From: Pantoea sp. IMH
Lineage (GTDB): Bacteria; Pseudomonadota; Gammaproteobacteria; Enterobacterales; Enterobacteriaceae
Direction: 5' to 3'
DNA: 64,000 nt
Assembly: GCF_000599885.1 (NCBI RefSeq)
Contig: NZ_JFGT01000005.1
Span: 744,001-808,000 of the forward strand
Of this stretch, positions 1-9,430 are shown one piece after another; position 1 is the stretch's first letter; the number at the start of each line of letters is the position of its first letter. The position numbers and the translations under genes were made by a program. Below the pieces are notes generated by a model. The model was not told the DNA's origin. It searched no databases and saw only the letters and a list, made by a program, of their open reading frames with translations.

Positions 1-216
1 CACGGTTTTGCCGTCGACAGTGACAATCTACCCGCGAACCTGAGGGTGACCCATACCTCGTTATTCGACCATACCGTGCAGGGCATTCACCGTACCGACA
101 AGGCCGCATTCAGCTTTCAGGGCCACCCTGAAGCCAGCCCTGGCCCGCACGATGCCGCGCCCTTGTTCGACCACTTTATCGAACTGATCGAAGCTTACCG
201 GTCTACCGCAAAATAA
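1..216 (+). CDS. carA: Carbamoyl-phosphate synthase small subunit, C-terminal end (partial)
   Basis: The window opens inside the glutaminase subunit of carbamoyl-phosphate synthase; the last 71 codons and a TAA are present. The subunit hydrolyses glutamine and passes ammonia to CarB for arginine and pyrimidine synthesis. The visible part holds the end of the class I glutamine amidotransferase domain, including the [11 protein letters not shown] segment whose His and Glu complete the Cys-His-Glu catalytic triad. The nucleophile cysteine lies upstream, outside the window. The stop codon is 14 bp before the carB start, with a GGAG-type ribosome site in between, as in the usual carAB operon. The 5' part and the promoters are not visible. 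Confidence 0.95.
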   Translation, partial: HGFAVDSDNLPANLRVTHTSLFDHTVQGIHRTDKAAFSFQGHPEASPGPHDAAPLFDHFIELIEAYRSTAK

Positions 217-230
217 TCAGGAGCGAGAAA

Positions 231-3200
231 ATGCCAAAACGTACCGACATAAAAAGTATCCTGATCCTTGGCGCTGGCCCGATTGTTATCGGCCAGGCCT
301 GCGAATTCGACTATTCCGGCGCCCAGGCCTGCAAGGCGCTGCGTGAAGAGGGTTACCGCGTAATTCTGGTTAACTCTAATCCGGCCACCATCATGACCGA
401 TCCGGAGATGGCAGACGCCACCTATATCGAGCCCATTCACTGGGAAGTGGTGCGCAAAATCATTGAAAAAGAGCGCCCGGATGCGGTGCTGCCCACCATG
501 GGCGGCCAGACGGCGCTGAACTGCGCGCTTGAGCTTGAGCGTCAGGGCGTGCTTGAAGAGTTTGGCGTCACCATGATTGGCGCCACCGCAGATGCGATTG
601 ATAAAGCGGAAGACCGCCGTCGCTTCGATGTGGCGATGAAGAAAATTGGTCTGGAAACCGCCCGTTCGGGCATCGCCCATACGATGGAAGAAGCGCTGGC
701 GGTTGCCGCTGACGTGGGGTTTCCCTGCATTATTCGCCCCTCCTTTACCATGGGCGGCACCGGCGGAGGCATCGCTTATAACCGTGAAGAGTTTGAAGAG
801 ATTTGCGAACGGGGCCTGGATCTTTCACCGACCAATGAGCTGCTGATTGACGAGTCGCTGATCGGCTGGAAAGAGTACGAGATGGAGGTCGTCCGGGATA
901 AGAACGACAACTGCATCATCGTCTGCTCGATTGAAAACTTCGATCCGATGGGCATTCACACCGGTGACTCAATTACGGTAGCACCAGCCCAGACGCTGAC
1001 CGACAAAGAATATCAAATCATGCGTAACGCTTCGATGGCGGTACTGCGTGAAATCGGTGTGGAAACGGGCGGCTCCAACGTTCAGTTTTCGGTCAACCCG
1101 GAAAATGGCCGCCTGATTATCATTGAAATGAACCCGCGCGTATCACGCTCTTCGGCGCTGGCATCTAAAGCGACCGGCTTCCCGATTGCCAAAATCGCGG
1201 CCAAACTCGCCGTGGGTTACACGCTCGATGAGCTGATGAATGATATTACCGGCGGCCTGACGCCAGCCTCATTCGAACCCTCCATCGACTATGTTGTGAC
1301 CAAAATTCCGCGCTTTAACTTTGAAAAGTTTGCCGGTGCCAACGATCGTCTCACCACCCAGATGAAATCCGTGGGTGAAGTAATGGCCATTGGCCGTACT
1401 TTCCAGGAGTCGGTACAGAAAGCGCTGCGCGGGCTGGAAGTCGGCGCGCACGGTTTTGATCCGAAAGTGGATCTGAACGATGCGGAAGCGCTGACCCACA
1501 TTCGCCGCGAGCTGAAGGATGCCGGTTCCGACCGCATCTGGTACGTGGCCGATGCGTTCCGGGCGGGCATGTCGGTTGACGGCGTCTTTAACCTGACCAA
1601 CATTGATCGCTGGTTCCTGGTACAGATTGAAGAGCTGGTGCGTCTGGAAGAGCAGGTGGCTCGCGAAGGCATTAACGGCCTGACCAAAGCATTCCTGCGC
1701 AGCCTCAAGCGGAAAGGTTTTGCCGATGCGCGCCTCTCCGCGCTGGCGGGCGTGTCTGAATCGGAAATCCGCAAGCTGCGTGAACAGTACGACCTCCACC
1801 CGGTCTATAAGCGTGTGGATACCTGTGCCGCCGAGTTCTCTACGGACACCGCCTATATGTACTCCACCTATGAGGAGGAGTGCGAAGCGAACCCGAATCA
1901 GGATCGCGATAAAATTATGGTGCTGGGCGGTGGCCCTAACCGTATCGGCCAGGGCATTGAGTTCGACTACTGCTGTGTACATGCCGCACTGGCGCTGCGT
2001 GAAGATGGGTTTGAAACCATTATGGTTAACTGCAACCCGGAAACCGTCTCTACCGATTATGACACCTCAGATCGCCTTTATTTTGAGCCGGTCACGCTTG
2101 AAGACGTGCTGGCCATCGTGCGCATTGAAAAACCGAAGGGTGTGATCGTGCAGTATGGCGGTCAGACGCCGCTGAAGCTGGCACGTGAGCTGGAAGCGGC
2201 TGGCGTTCCCGTTATCGGTACCAGCCCGGATGCGATTGACCGTGCCGAAGACCGTGAGCGTTTCCAGCAGGCGGTGGAGCGTCTTGGCCTGAAGCAGCCC
2301 GCTAACGCCACCGTCACCGCGCTGGAGCAGGCCGTTGAAAAAGCGGCGCAGATCGGTTATCCGCTGGTGGTGCGTCCTTCTTACGTGCTGGGCGGCCGGG
2401 CGATGGAAATCGTTTACGATGAAATCGACCTTAAGCGCTATTTCCAGACGGCGGTCTCGGTCTCAAATGATGCGCCCGTGCTGCTGGATCGCTTCCTGGA
2501 CGACGCGGTGGAAGTGGACGTGGACGCGATCTGTGACGGTGAGCGGGTGCTGATTGGCGGCATTATGGAGCACATCGAACAGGCTGGCGTGCACTCCGGC
2601 GATTCTGCCTGCTCCCTGCCAGCCTATACGCTGAGCAAAGAAATCCAGAATGTGATGCGTCAGCAGGTTGAGAAGCTCGCTTTTGAGCTGTGCGTTCGCG
2701 GCCTGATGAATGTGCAGTTTGCGGTGAAGGATAATGAGGTTTACCTGATTGAGGTCAACCCACGCGCAGCGCGTACCGTACCTTTCGTCTCTAAAGCGAC
2801 CGGCGTGCCGCTGGCGAAAGTCGCCGCACGGGTGATGGCGGGCAAAAGCCTGGCTGAGCAGGGTGTGACGGAAGAAGTGATTCCTCCTTACTACTCGGTA
2901 AAAGAAGTGGTGCTGCCCTTCAATAAATTCCAGGGCGTTGACCCGATCCTCGGTCCGGAAATGCGTTCGACGGGTGAAGTGATGGGCGTTGGCCGCACCT
3001 TCGCCGAAGCGTTCTCAAAAGCGATGCTGGGGGCGCAGAGCAACATGAAGAAAAGCGGACGTGCGCTGCTCTCGGTGCGTGAAGGGGATAAAAAACGCAT
3101 CGTGGATCTGGCGGCCAAGCTCCAGAAACTGGGCTTTGAACTTGATGCCACGCACGGCACGGCAGTGGTGCTGGGTGAAGCGGGGATCAATCCGCGGCTG

Positions 3201-3455
3201 GTTAACAAGGTGCATGAAGGCCGTCCTCATATCCAGGATCGTCTGAAAAACGGGGAATATGCCTACATTGTCAACACCACCGCAGGACGCCAGGCGATTG
3301 AGGATTCCAAACTTATCCGCCGTAGCGCGCTGCAGTATAAAGTGCACTACGACACCACGCTGAACGGCGGCTTTGCTACCGCGATGTCGCTGAATGCGGA
3401 TCCGACCAGCAAAGTGATCTCCGTGCAGGAAATGCACGCGCAGATTAAAGGCTAA
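231..3455 (+). CDS. carB: Carbamoyl-phosphate synthase large subunit
   Basis: This 1074-residue protein, against 1073 in E. coli, makes carbamoyl phosphate from bicarbonate, ammonia from CarA and two ATP in the cytoplasm. It is the typical internal duplication. The first ATP-grasp half (about residues 1-400, starting [21 protein letters not shown]) forms carboxyphosphate. The second half (about 550-935, with the matching [18 protein letters not shown] segment) phosphorylates carbamate. Both carry the GGTGGG- or GGRAME-type nucleotide loops and the EVNPR/EMNPR metal-binding motifs. The last ~140 residues form the allosteric domain that senses UMP and ornithine. The ATG follows AGGAGCG at good spacing. 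The gene is intact and ends before a strong terminator. Confidence 0.98.
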   Translation: MPKRTDIKSILILGAGPIVIGQACEFDYSGAQACKALREEGYRVILVNSNPATIMTDPEMADATYIEPIHWEVVRKIIEKERPDAVLPTMGGQTALNCALELERQGVLEEFGVTMIGATADAIDKAEDRRRFDVAMKKIGLETARSGIAHTMEEALAVAADVGFPCIIRPSFTMGGTGGGIAYNREEFEEICERGLDLSPTNELLIDESLIGWKEYEMEVVRDKNDNCIIVCSIENFDPMGIHTGDSITVAPAQTLTDKEYQIMRNASMAVLREIGVETGGSNVQFSVNPENGRLIIIEMNPRVSRSSALASKATGFPIAKIAAKLAVGYTLDELMNDITGGLTPASFEPSIDYVVTKIPRFNFEKFAGANDRLTTQMKSVGEVMAIGRTFQESVQKALRGLEVGAHGFDPKVDLNDAEALTHIRRELKDAGSDRIWYVADAFRAGMSVDGVFNLTNIDRWFLVQIEELVRLEEQVAREGINGLTKAFLRSLKRKGFADARLSALAGVSESEIRKLREQYDLHPVYKRVDTCAAEFSTDTAYMYSTYEEECEANPNQDRDKIMVLGGGPNRIGQGIEFDYCCVHAALALREDGFETIMVNCNPETVSTDYDTSDRLYFEPVTLEDVLAIVRIEKPKGVIVQYGGQTPLKLARELEAAGVPVIGTSPDAIDRAEDRERFQQAVERLGLKQPANATVTALEQAVEKAAQIGYPLVVRPSYVLGGRAMEIVYDEIDLKRYFQTAVSVSNDAPVLLDRFLDDAVEVDVDAICDGERVLIGGIMEHIEQAGVHSGDSACSLPAYTLSKEIQNVMRQQVEKLAFELCVRGLMNVQFAVKDNEVYLIEVNPRAARTVPFVSKATGVPLAKVAARVMAGKSLAEQGVTEEVIPPYYSVKEVVLPFNKFQGVDPILGPEMRSTGEVMGVGRTFAEAFSKAMLGAQSNMKKSGRALLSVREGDKKRIVDLAAKLQKLGFELDATHGTAVVLGEAGINPRLVNKVHEGRPHIQDRLKNGEYAYIVNTTAGRQAIEDSKLIRRSALQYKVHYDTTLNGGFATAMSLNADPTSKVISVQEMHAQIKG

Positions 3456-3475
3456 GCGTCACCTCCAGCCATTCC

Positions 3476-3502
3476 ATCCCCGCCCCGGCGGGGATTTTTT
3501 TT
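3476..3502 (+). terminator. Rho-independent terminator after carB
   Basis: A perfect inverted repeat, ATCCCCGCC and GGCGGGGAT separated by CC, is followed at once by eight T residues. It starts about 20 bp after the carB stop and ends the carAB transcript. Confidence 0.9.
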
Positions 3503-3580
3503 GCGCCGCCGTTCATTTCTTCCCTGGCAGGTTTGATCATTATCGTGACCGCGCTAAAAGTGCCTCTGCTGCTGGCAAGG

Positions 3581-3586
3581 TATAAT
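3581..3586 (+). promoter_or_regulatory. Candidate -10 box for the acid phosphatase gene
   Basis: A consensus TATAAT lies 74 bp before the phosphatase start and behind the carB terminator. No good -35 hexamer is seen 16-18 bp upstream, so an activator may be needed or the match may be chance. I looked for a Pho box here and found none. Confidence 0.35.
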
Positions 3587-3660
3587 CCCCGATTCCTTTC
3601 TGTTCATCCCCGCAACCGCAAAGCGCTCCCGCTCTGCATCACCTTTATCAAGGAGAGAAA

Positions 3661-4401
3661 ATGAAAAAGCTGCTGTTAGTCACGCTGATCTGTGCCGCCA
3701 CCGGGCCATTTGCTTTTGCCGCCAAAGATGTCACTACCCAGCCGGACTTCTATTTTCTGCAGGAGTCCCAGTCGCCAGACAGTCTCGCTTTGCTGCCCGC
3801 TCCGCCAGCCATTGATAGCATCGATTTTCTGAACGATAAGGCCCAGTACGAAGCGGGCAAGATGCTGAGAAATACGCCGCGAGGCAAGCAGGCGTGGCAG
3901 GATGCGCACGTCTCGGGTGATGGTGTGCCGCAGGCGTTCTCTGCGGCGTTCGGCACCACGATCGATAAAGAGAAGACGCCCGAAATTTTCCGGCTGGTGA
4001 TGAAAATGCGCGAAGATGCCGGTGACCTCGCCACGCGCGGCGCCAAAGAACACTATATGCGCATCCGGCCTTTTGCTTTCTATAATGAGCCCACCTGCCG
4101 TTCAGATGAAGAGAGTACGCTTTCCAAAAATGGTTCTTATCCTTCCGGACACACCACTATTGGCTGGGCAACGGCGCTGGTGCTGGCTGAAATCAACCCG
4201 GCAAGGCAGGGCGAAATCCTGAAGCGAGGCTATGAAATGGGACAGAGCCGGGTGATCTGCGGCTATCACTGGCAGAGCGACGTCACCGCCGCGCGTCTTG
4301 TCGCCTCGGCTGTCGTGGCGCGCCTGCATGCCGAACCGGCCTTCGCCAGCCAGCTTGAAAAAGCAAAAGCCGAGTTTACGCGCCTGAATCAGGGTTCCTG
4401 A
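3661..4401 (+). CDS. Class A nonspecific acid phosphatase (PhoN/PhoC type, PAP2 superfamily)
   Basis: This 246-residue periplasmic phosphomonoesterase would release phosphate from organic esters. The N-terminus has a classic Sec signal peptide: a KK charge, a leucine-rich core and an AFA cleavage site near residue 20. The three-part PAP2 signature is complete: K-x6-RP in KEHYMRIRP (about 122-130), the PSGH box with the catalytic His (about 160-163), and SR-x5-H-x3-D in [13 protein letters not shown] (about 196-208). Length and motif spacing match Salmonella PhoN and Morganella PhoC. An AAGGAGAG ribosome site precedes the ATG. The gene stands alone between carB and a convergent exporter gene. 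In E. coli this interval holds the cai/fix/kef genes instead, so this is lineage-specific content. Confidence 0.9.
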   Translation: MKKLLLVTLICAATGPFAFAAKDVTTQPDFYFLQESQSPDSLALLPAPPAIDSIDFLNDKAQYEAGKMLRNTPRGKQAWQDAHVSGDGVPQAFSAAFGTTIDKEKTPEIFRLVMKMREDAGDLATRGAKEHYMRIRPFAFYNEPTCRSDEESTLSKNGSYPSGHTTIGWATALVLAEINPARQGEILKRGYEMGQSRVICGYHWQSDVTAARLVASAVVARLHAEPAFASQLEKAKAEFTRLNQGS

Positions 4402-4507
4402 AATAAGCCGCTGCGATAGTGAATGCTGAGGCGCAGGAGGTTAGCTGCGCCAGCATGGGTAAGGTTACGGCAGGAGAGAAAAAAGACGTGCGGCAGATGC
4501 ACGTTAG

Positions 4508-4534
4508 CTGCCCGGTCGTCTGACCGCCGGGCAG
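4508..4534. terminator. Hairpin between the convergent phosphatase and exporter genes
   Basis: CTGCCCGG and CCGGGCAG form an 8-bp stem around an 11-nt loop between two converging genes. No T tract follows on either strand, so it is at best a weak or factor-assisted terminator. Confidence 0.35.
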
Positions 4535-4541
4535 GATAAAA

Positions 4542-5156
4542 TCAGGAGAGCGCGACCTTAATTCCCAGCGCAATCAGTACGCCACCGAGGAGCTTATCAA
4601 TCAGCTTCTGCGCCTTCGCAATCCCACGCCGCACCGGCTGACTCTGGATCAGGATCACCAGCAGCGGCCACCAGACAGAGGAGAGCGTCAGAATAATTCC
4701 GGCATACCAGGCCTTTTCACCGAGGCCGGTATCCACGTTAAGCACCTGAGTAAACATGGCCAGGAAAAACAGCGTTGCCTTGGGATTAAGCAGGTTACAG
4801 AGATAGCCCTGCAGAAAGGCCTTCCTGAGCGAGGTGGCTTCTGGCTGTACATTACTCAGATCCAGCTTGCCGCCGCCGCGGGAAAGCAGCGCCTGCACGC
4901 CAATAGTAATCAGGTAGGCGGCACCGGCATATTTCAACAGCATAAACAGCCAGGGCGTGGTGGTTATCACGACCGCCAGGCCTGCTACGCAGTAGGCCAT
5001 ATGCGTCGCAACAGCACAGTTGATGCCCAGCGCGCTCATCATCGCCGCGCTGCGCCGGTAACGAACGGCGTTTTTAATAATCAGGAAAAAGTCCGGTCCG
5101 GGGGAAAGCATCCCGAGACCCGCGATAGTGACAATAAATAAGCTGGTTTCTAACAT
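4542..5156 (-). CDS. LysE/RhtB-family amino-acid exporter
   Basis: This is a 204-residue inner-membrane protein with about six hydrophobic segments. The N-terminal signature LGMLSPGPDFFLIIKNA is typical of the RhtB/LysE superfamily, whose members export amino acids or homoserine lactones by proton exchange. The conserved mid-protein segment GYLCNLLNPKATLFF is also present. I start at the ATG giving MLETSLF, because the six-residue extension upstream would need a TTG codon and family members begin at this methionine. The substrate cannot be read from sequence. The gene faces the acid phosphatase and is divergent from folA. Confidence 0.85.
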   Translation of the reverse strand: MLETSLFIVTIAGLGMLSPGPDFFLIIKNAVRYRRSAAMMSALGINCAVATHMAYCVAGLAVVITTTPWLFMLLKYAGAAYLITIGVQALLSRGGGKLDLSNVQPEATSLRKAFLQGYLCNLLNPKATLFFLAMFTQVLNVDTGLGEKAWYAGIILTLSSVWWPLLVILIQSQPVRRGIAKAQKLIDKLLGGVLIALGIKVALS

Positions 5157-5308
5157 GGTCTGTTCTGTGTGCAAGTCGAAAGGGGGATGATAGCACGACA
5201 GCCCCGCGGTTTTACGCCTTGAAACGGTGAAAATAACGCAGGCAAAAACCTTAACGACCTTTACGCAAAACCCGGCGCTTTGCTATCGACGAAAGTTTCG
5301 CCTTTACG

Positions 5309-5314
5309 TATGAT
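5309..5314 (+). promoter_or_regulatory. Probable -10 box of the folA promoter
   Basis: TATGAT sits in the stretch CTTTACGTATGATGGCG, 31 bp before the first folA ATG, and the surroundings resemble the E. coli folA promoter region. The -35 region (around TCGACG) is weak. Confidence 0.5.
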
Positions 5315-5344
5315 GGCGCCAATTTAATCCCCTGTTGAGTAATT

Positions 5345-5842
5345 ATGATGATAAGCCTGATCGCGGCTTTGGCAGCCGATCGCGTTATTGGGATGGACAA
5401 TGCAATGCCGTGGGATCTGCCCGCGGATTTGGCCTGGTTTAAACGCAACACGCTGAACAAACCGGTCATTATGGGCCGCCTGACGTGGGAGGCGATAGGC
5501 CGTCCACTGCCGGGGCGTCAGAACATTGTGGTCAGCCGTCAGCAAGGAAGCGCGGTGGAGGGCGTTACCTGGGTCAGTTCGCTGGACGCCGCGCTCGCCG
5601 CCGCAGGCGATGCGCAAGAGATTATGGTCATCGGCGGTGGTCATATCTATGAGCAGATGCTGCCGCGTGCCGATCGCCTTTATCTGACCCACATTGATGC
5701 GGAAGTGGAAGGCGACACGCATTTTCCTGACTATGAACCGGATCAGTGGCAGTCCGTTTTCAGCGAATTCCATGACGCGGATGAAAAGAACTCCCACAGC
5801 TACTGTTTTGAGGTGCTGGAGCGGAGAGGCCTGGAAAAGTAA
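5345..5842 (+). CDS. folA: Dihydrofolate reductase
   Basis: The protein has 165 residues, or 164 if the second ATG at 5348 is used, which would give the E. coli-like start MISLIAALA. It reduces dihydrofolate to tetrahydrofolate with NADPH and is the trimethoprim target. It carries the Met20-loop segment [14 protein letters not shown] with the substrate-binding Asp, the cofactor segment [15 protein letters not shown], the glycine-rich IGGGHIYEQ and the C-terminal [16 protein letters not shown] leucine follows Arg44 (counting from the E. coli-like start), where E. coli has His45, a cofactor-phosphate contact. The ribosome site is poor in front of both ATGs, so the exact start is open. It is monocistronic and divergent from the exporter gene. 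Confidence 0.97.
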   Translation: MMISLIAALAADRVIGMDNAMPWDLPADLAWFKRNTLNKPVIMGRLTWEAIGRPLPGRQNIVVSRQQGSAVEGVTWVSSLDAALAAAGDAQEIMVIGGGHIYEQMLPRADRLYLTHIDAEVEGDTHFPDYEPDQWQSVFSEFHDADEKNSHSYCFEVLERRGLEK

Positions 5843-5856
5843 ATCCCTTTACCATC

Positions 5857-5890
5857 CTGAAACATTCCTGTAACAAAACCATTCTAGCAT
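5857..5890 (+). promoter_or_regulatory. Pho box and -10 of the phoX promoter
   Basis: Two 7-bp direct repeats, CTGAAAC (5857-5863) and CTGTAAC (5868-5874), are separated by four bases. This is the layout of a PhoB-binding Pho box (consensus CTGTCAT-N4-CTGTCAC). Ten bases after the second repeat comes TAGCAT (5885-5890), a -10 box at the spacing found in E. coli phoA. The Pho box replaces the -35, which implies phosphate-starvation control by PhoB. Confidence 0.65.
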
Positions 5891-5928
5891 TGCTTCAATT
5901 TGGGAAACCCTTAAGGAAGCAATGCGGT

Positions 5929-7827
5929 ATGTCTACTCTCTCCCCTGTTCCGAACCTGCCGGATGAAGATGCCACTCACAGCCCAACCCGGCGTAAACTG
6001 CTTGCCGGCACCGGCGCCTTAGGAATGGCAGGTTTTATCGGTGGTGGTCTTTCCATACCTTCTCTGGCGCTGGCAAAGTCAGCGCCAGGCAACAGCAAAC
6101 TGCTGGGCTTTGACAGTATTCCGGCATCGACAGCGGATGAGATTGCTATCGCCGATGGCTATCAGGCGGAGGTGCTGATTTCCTGGGGCGATCCGCTGGT
6201 CAACGGCGCCCCTGCGTTCGATCCCGAGGGCAACAACAGCGCGGCCGATCAGGAAAAGCAGTTTGGCGATAATAATGATGGTATGAGCTTTTTTGCGCTT
6301 GAGAATCAGCAGGATCGCGGCCTGATCGCCATCAATAATGAATATGTGAATGAGCAATACCTGTTCGCGCATGGCGACAGCAAAGCGCACAATCTGGAAG
6401 ATGTCAGGAAGTCACAGGCAGGGCATGGCGTGTCGGTGGTGGAAGTCCGTCGCGGCGAAGGCAACCAGTGGGAAGTGGTACGTCCTTCACGCTATAACCG
6501 CCGTATTACCGCCAATACGCCGATGCGTTTTTCCGGTCCTGCTGCCGGCGATGCGGCGCTGCATACCGAAGCCGATCCGCAAGGGATGAACGTCCTCGGC
6601 ACCTTCGGTAACTGCGCCAATGGCAAAACCCCCTGGGGCACCTATCTGACCTGCGAAGAGAACTTCGATACCTATTTCGGCACCAAAGCGGCGGATTTCA
6701 AACTCACCGCGGCGCAGAAACGCTACACCCTCAATCCCGCCGAACCCGAGCGAAACTGGCCCGATTTTGATCCGCGTTTTGACGTAGCGAAAAACCCCAA
6801 TGAGTTTAACCGTCACGGCTGGATTGTGGAGATCGACCCGTTTACGCCAGATTCAGTACCGGTTAAGCGCACCGCGCTGGGACGGTTCAAACATGAGAAT
6901 GCGGCGGTAACGGTCGCGAAAAGCGGCGAACTCGTAGTCTATATGGGCGATGATGAACGCGGCGAGTATATCTATAAATATGTCTCTAAGGGCAAAGTCG
7001 ATTCCGCTAATCCGGCAGCGAATAAAACGTTACTCGATGAGGGGACGCTTTATGTCGCGATTTTTAACGGCGATCCGAAAGGGACACCGCTGAAAGGCAG
7101 CGGACGCTGGGTGGCGCTTGTTCAGGGGCAGAATGGCCTCACCGCAGAGAATGGCTTCCGTACTCAGGCAGACATTCTGATCAACACCCGTGGTGCGGCG
7201 GATATCGTTAAAGCCACGCGTATGGACCGTCCGGAATGGATTGCCGTCAACCCCCACGATGGCCGCGCCTATTGCACCCTGACGAATAACAGCAAGCGCG
7301 GCGATGAAAATATGCCGGTTAACGCGGCGAACCCGCGACCTAAGAATATTTATGGTCAGATTATCCGCTGGGATGAGAAAGGGGATGCCACGGCTCAGGC
7401 GTTCAACTGGGATATCTTTGTGCTGTGCGGCAATCCGATTGCGCATCCGCAGGGCATTTATCGCGGGACGCCGAATATCACCGAACAGAACACCTTCAAC
7501 AGTCCCGACGGTCTGGGCTTTGATGAGGCTGGACGCCTGTGGATCCTGACCGACGGGAAATACAGTAACGAAGGCGATTACGCCGGGCAGGGGAATAACC
7601 AGATGCTGGTGGGCGATCCGCAGAGCGGAGAGATCCGCCGCTTTATGGTGGGGCCTAAGTCATGCGAGCTGACAGGGATTACCTTCACGCCGGACTACAA
7701 GACTATGTTTGTGAACGTGCAGCATCCGGGTGAAGAAAAGGATTCACACTTCCCCAATAACAGCCCGCGTCCACGCTCTTCGGTCATTATGATTACCCGT
7801 AAAGATGGCGGTGTGCTGGGGGCGTAA
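5929..7827 (+). CDS. phoX: PhoX-family alkaline phosphatase, Tat-exported
   Basis: This 632-residue protein belongs to the PhoX (DUF839) family of secreted phosphatases, which in characterised members use iron and calcium and act on phosphoesters outside the cytoplasm. The N-terminus has a twin-arginine signal: TRRKLLAG, a hydrophobic stretch rich in Gly and Ala, then SLALAK near residue 50. Family segments seen include FGNCANGKTPWGTYLTCEENFD with the conserved Cys, the GRFKHENAAV stretch and PDGLGFDEAGRLWILTDG near the C-terminus. The start chosen is the ATG of MSTLSPV, behind AAGGA; an upstream in-frame TTG has no such site. The preceding Pho box fits phosphate control. It stands alone. Confidence 0.88.
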   Translation: MSTLSPVPNLPDEDATHSPTRRKLLAGTGALGMAGFIGGGLSIPSLALAKSAPGNSKLLGFDSIPASTADEIAIADGYQAEVLISWGDPLVNGAPAFDPEGNNSAADQEKQFGDNNDGMSFFALENQQDRGLIAINNEYVNEQYLFAHGDSKAHNLEDVRKSQAGHGVSVVEVRRGEGNQWEVVRPSRYNRRITANTPMRFSGPAAGDAALHTEADPQGMNVLGTFGNCANGKTPWGTYLTCEENFDTYFGTKAADFKLTAAQKRYTLNPAEPERNWPDFDPRFDVAKNPNEFNRHGWIVEIDPFTPDSVPVKRTALGRFKHENAAVTVAKSGELVVYMGDDERGEYIYKYVSKGKVDSANPAANKTLLDEGTLYVAIFNGDPKGTPLKGSGRWVALVQGQNGLTAENGFRTQADILINTRGAADIVKATRMDRPEWIAVNPHDGRAYCTLTNNSKRGDENMPVNAANPRPKNIYGQIIRWDEKGDATAQAFNWDIFVLCGNPIAHPQGIYRGTPNITEQNTFNSPDGLGFDEAGRLWILTDGKYSNEGDYAGQGNNQMLVGDPQSGEIRRFMVGPKSCELTGITFTPDYKTMFVNVQHPGEEKDSHFPNNSPRPRSSVIMITRKDGGVLGA

Positions 7828-8108
7828 TCGGATTTAAGCCTGTTTATCATCACTATTAAAATCACGCCTGTCGGGCGTGGTGCATGATTGATGGCAAACA
7901 TAAAGCACAGGGAACAGGGCTTGAAGTAAAACGTTGTGCGGCGCAGGGCGTCTTAACAGCAGCGACGTTTTTTGCGTCTGAATGGGGAGGCTCTGTTACT
8001 GGTGCCGGCACGTCGTCAGTCATAAACCCCACGTCGGCAGGCGTGGGGTTTTTCACTTTTCCGATCGTTACTTTACCGGTAGCGTCGGTAGAAAGCCTGG
8101 CTGGCGAC
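7828..8108. other. Structured spacer between phoX and apaH
   Basis: This 281-bp gap holds two hairpins: CACGCC/GGCGTG at 7863-7879 and a strong terminator at 8024-8053. Both strands are open for roughly 94-96 codons across it (7884-8168 rightward, 7862-8152 leftward), but both frames run into apaH and neither product is one I recognise with confidence. The leftward frame crosses the terminator stem. It could be a remnant of a mobile element, an RNA gene, or non-coding DNA. Confidence 0.4.
8024..8053. terminator. Rho-independent terminator, phoX-apaH gap
   Basis: AAACCCCACG and CGTGGGGTTT form a perfect 10-bp stem with an 8-nt loop, followed on the plus strand by a run of five T. It sits about 200 bp after the phoX stop and about 55 bp after the leftward apaH stop. 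On the minus strand only three T follow, so it is stronger rightward. Confidence 0.75.
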
Positions 8109-8969
8109 TTATCCCTCGGTGCGAAGCACCGCCGGAGCGGTTTCCACGTCATCCTGCAAACGGTTTGATGGCTGGATAAAGAACTGACGATCCTCCCAGC
8201 GCAGCATGGTCAGCGTACCGCCCCAGCAGCACCCGGTATCCAGTCCCAGGATCCCTTCAGGCGTACCTTTTCCTTCCAGCGACGCCCAGTGACCGAACGC
8301 AATGGTATAGTCGCGTGAGACCGGGCCGGGGATGGTAAACCACGGCTTTAGCGGCGGCGGTGCCGATTCTGGCGAATCTTTACAGATCATATCCAGCTGG
8401 CCATTCGGAAAGCAGAAGCGCATCCGCGTCAGCGCGTTGGTGCTGAAGCGCAGGCGGGCCAGCCCGGTCAGTTCTGGGGACCAGTTGTTCGGCATATCGC
8501 CATACATGGCATTAAGAAACAGCGGATAGGTGTCGCTCGACAGGACGGCTTCCACTTCTGCGGCACACATTTTTGCCGTCTCAATATCCCACTGCGGCGT
8601 TATGCCCGCATGCGCCATTACCAGCTTTTTCTCTTCATCCACCTGTAGCAGAGGCTGACGTCGCAGCCAGTTGATCAGTTCATCCGCATCATCAGCCTCC
8701 AGCAGCGGTGTAATGCGATCTTTTGGCTTGTTACGGCTGATGCCGGCATAGACGGCAAGCAGATGCAGGTCATGATTACCCAGAACAAGACGAACGCACG
8801 CTCCGAGAGAGCGAACGTAGCGCAGAACGTCCAGCGAACCCGGGCCTCTGGCAACCAGATCGCCCGTCAGCCAGAGCGTGTCCTGAACGGGATCGAAGTC
8901 AACCTGGTGTAACAGTGACTGAAGTTCATCATAGCAACCGTGAATGTCACCGATTAAATAAGTGCTCAT
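8109..8969 (-). CDS. apaH: Bis(5'-nucleosyl)-tetraphosphatase, symmetrical
   Basis: ApaH (286 residues) splits diadenosine tetraphosphate into two ADP and also removes Np4 caps from RNA. It is a calcineurin-type metallophosphoesterase: GDIHGC (about 7-12), [10 protein letters not shown] (about 36-45) and GNHD (about 64-67) supply the metal ligands and the catalytic His. The later MAHAGI segment completes the set. It is the last gene of the leftward lptD-surA-pdxA-rsmA-apaG-apaH group. The C-terminus is a little longer than in E. coli and ends in the structured spacer. Confidence 0.96.
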   Translation of the reverse strand: MSTYLIGDIHGCYDELQSLLHQVDFDPVQDTLWLTGDLVARGPGSLDVLRYVRSLGACVRLVLGNHDLHLLAVYAGISRNKPKDRITPLLEADDADELINWLRRQPLLQVDEEKKLVMAHAGITPQWDIETAKMCAAEVEAVLSSDTYPLFLNAMYGDMPNNWSPELTGLARLRFSTNALTRMRFCFPNGQLDMICKDSPESAPPPLKPWFTIPGPVSRDYTIAFGHWASLEGKGTPEGILGLDTGCCWGGTLTMLRWEDRQFFIQPSNRLQDDVETAPAVLRTEG

Positions 8970-9006
8970 TAAACCTGTCCGGGAATGATTGGCGATACGC
9001 CGTCAG

Positions 9007-9033
9007 AAAAACGGGCAGCCCGCGAGCGGGCTG
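9007..9033 (-). terminator. Hairpin with T run between apaG and apaH
   Basis: CAGCCCGC and GCGGGCTG (9016-9033) pair. Reading leftward, CCCG and then five T follow the stem. It would reduce transcription into apaH or protect the upstream mRNA end. The short offset between stem and T run makes it a weak terminator. Confidence 0.4.
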
Positions 9034-9048
9034 ACTCGCCGGAATGAA

Positions 9049-9426
9049 TTAGTGGATATGCGTGGGAATGGCCAGCCTGAACACTGGAATCGCCACGCGG
9101 AAGGCTTCGCCTTCGCTGTCGATCATCTCATAGTGTCCCTGCATCGTGCCCATTGGCGTTTCCATCACGGCACCGCTGGTGTACTGAAACTCGCCGCCTG
9201 GCTCGATGTGCGGCTGCTCGCCGACCACGCCTTCGCCCTGGACTTCCGTTTCATGGCCGTTGCCGTTGGTGATCAGCCAGTAACGGCCGAGCAGCTGAAC
9301 GCGGGACCGCCCAAGGTTACGCAACGTAATCGTGTAGGCGAAGACGTAGCGGCTATCATCGGGAGACGATTGTGATGCTACGTAAGCGCTCTGAACCTGA
9401 ATACAAACCCTGGGCGACTCGATCAT
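9049..9426 (-). CDS. apaG: Co2+/Mg2+ efflux protein / ApaG-domain protein
   Basis: This 125-residue protein is the same length as E. coli ApaG and consists of a single ApaG beta-sandwich (fibronectin III-like) domain. Typical stretches are [13 protein letters not shown] at the start, [13 protein letters not shown] in the middle and [14 protein letters not shown] towards the end. Its molecular role is unsettled; a link to divalent-metal tolerance has been reported for Salmonella CorD. I start at MIESPRV, four bases after the rsmA stop, rather than at upstream codons inside rsmA. It lies between rsmA and apaH on the same strand. Confidence 0.94.
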   Translation of the reverse strand: MIESPRVCIQVQSAYVASQSSPDDSRYVFAYTITLRNLGRSRVQLLGRYWLITNGNGHETEVQGEGVVGEQPHIEPGGEFQYTSGAVMETPMGTMQGHYEMIDSEGEAFRVAIPVFRLAIPTHIH

Positions 9427-9430
9427 GATT

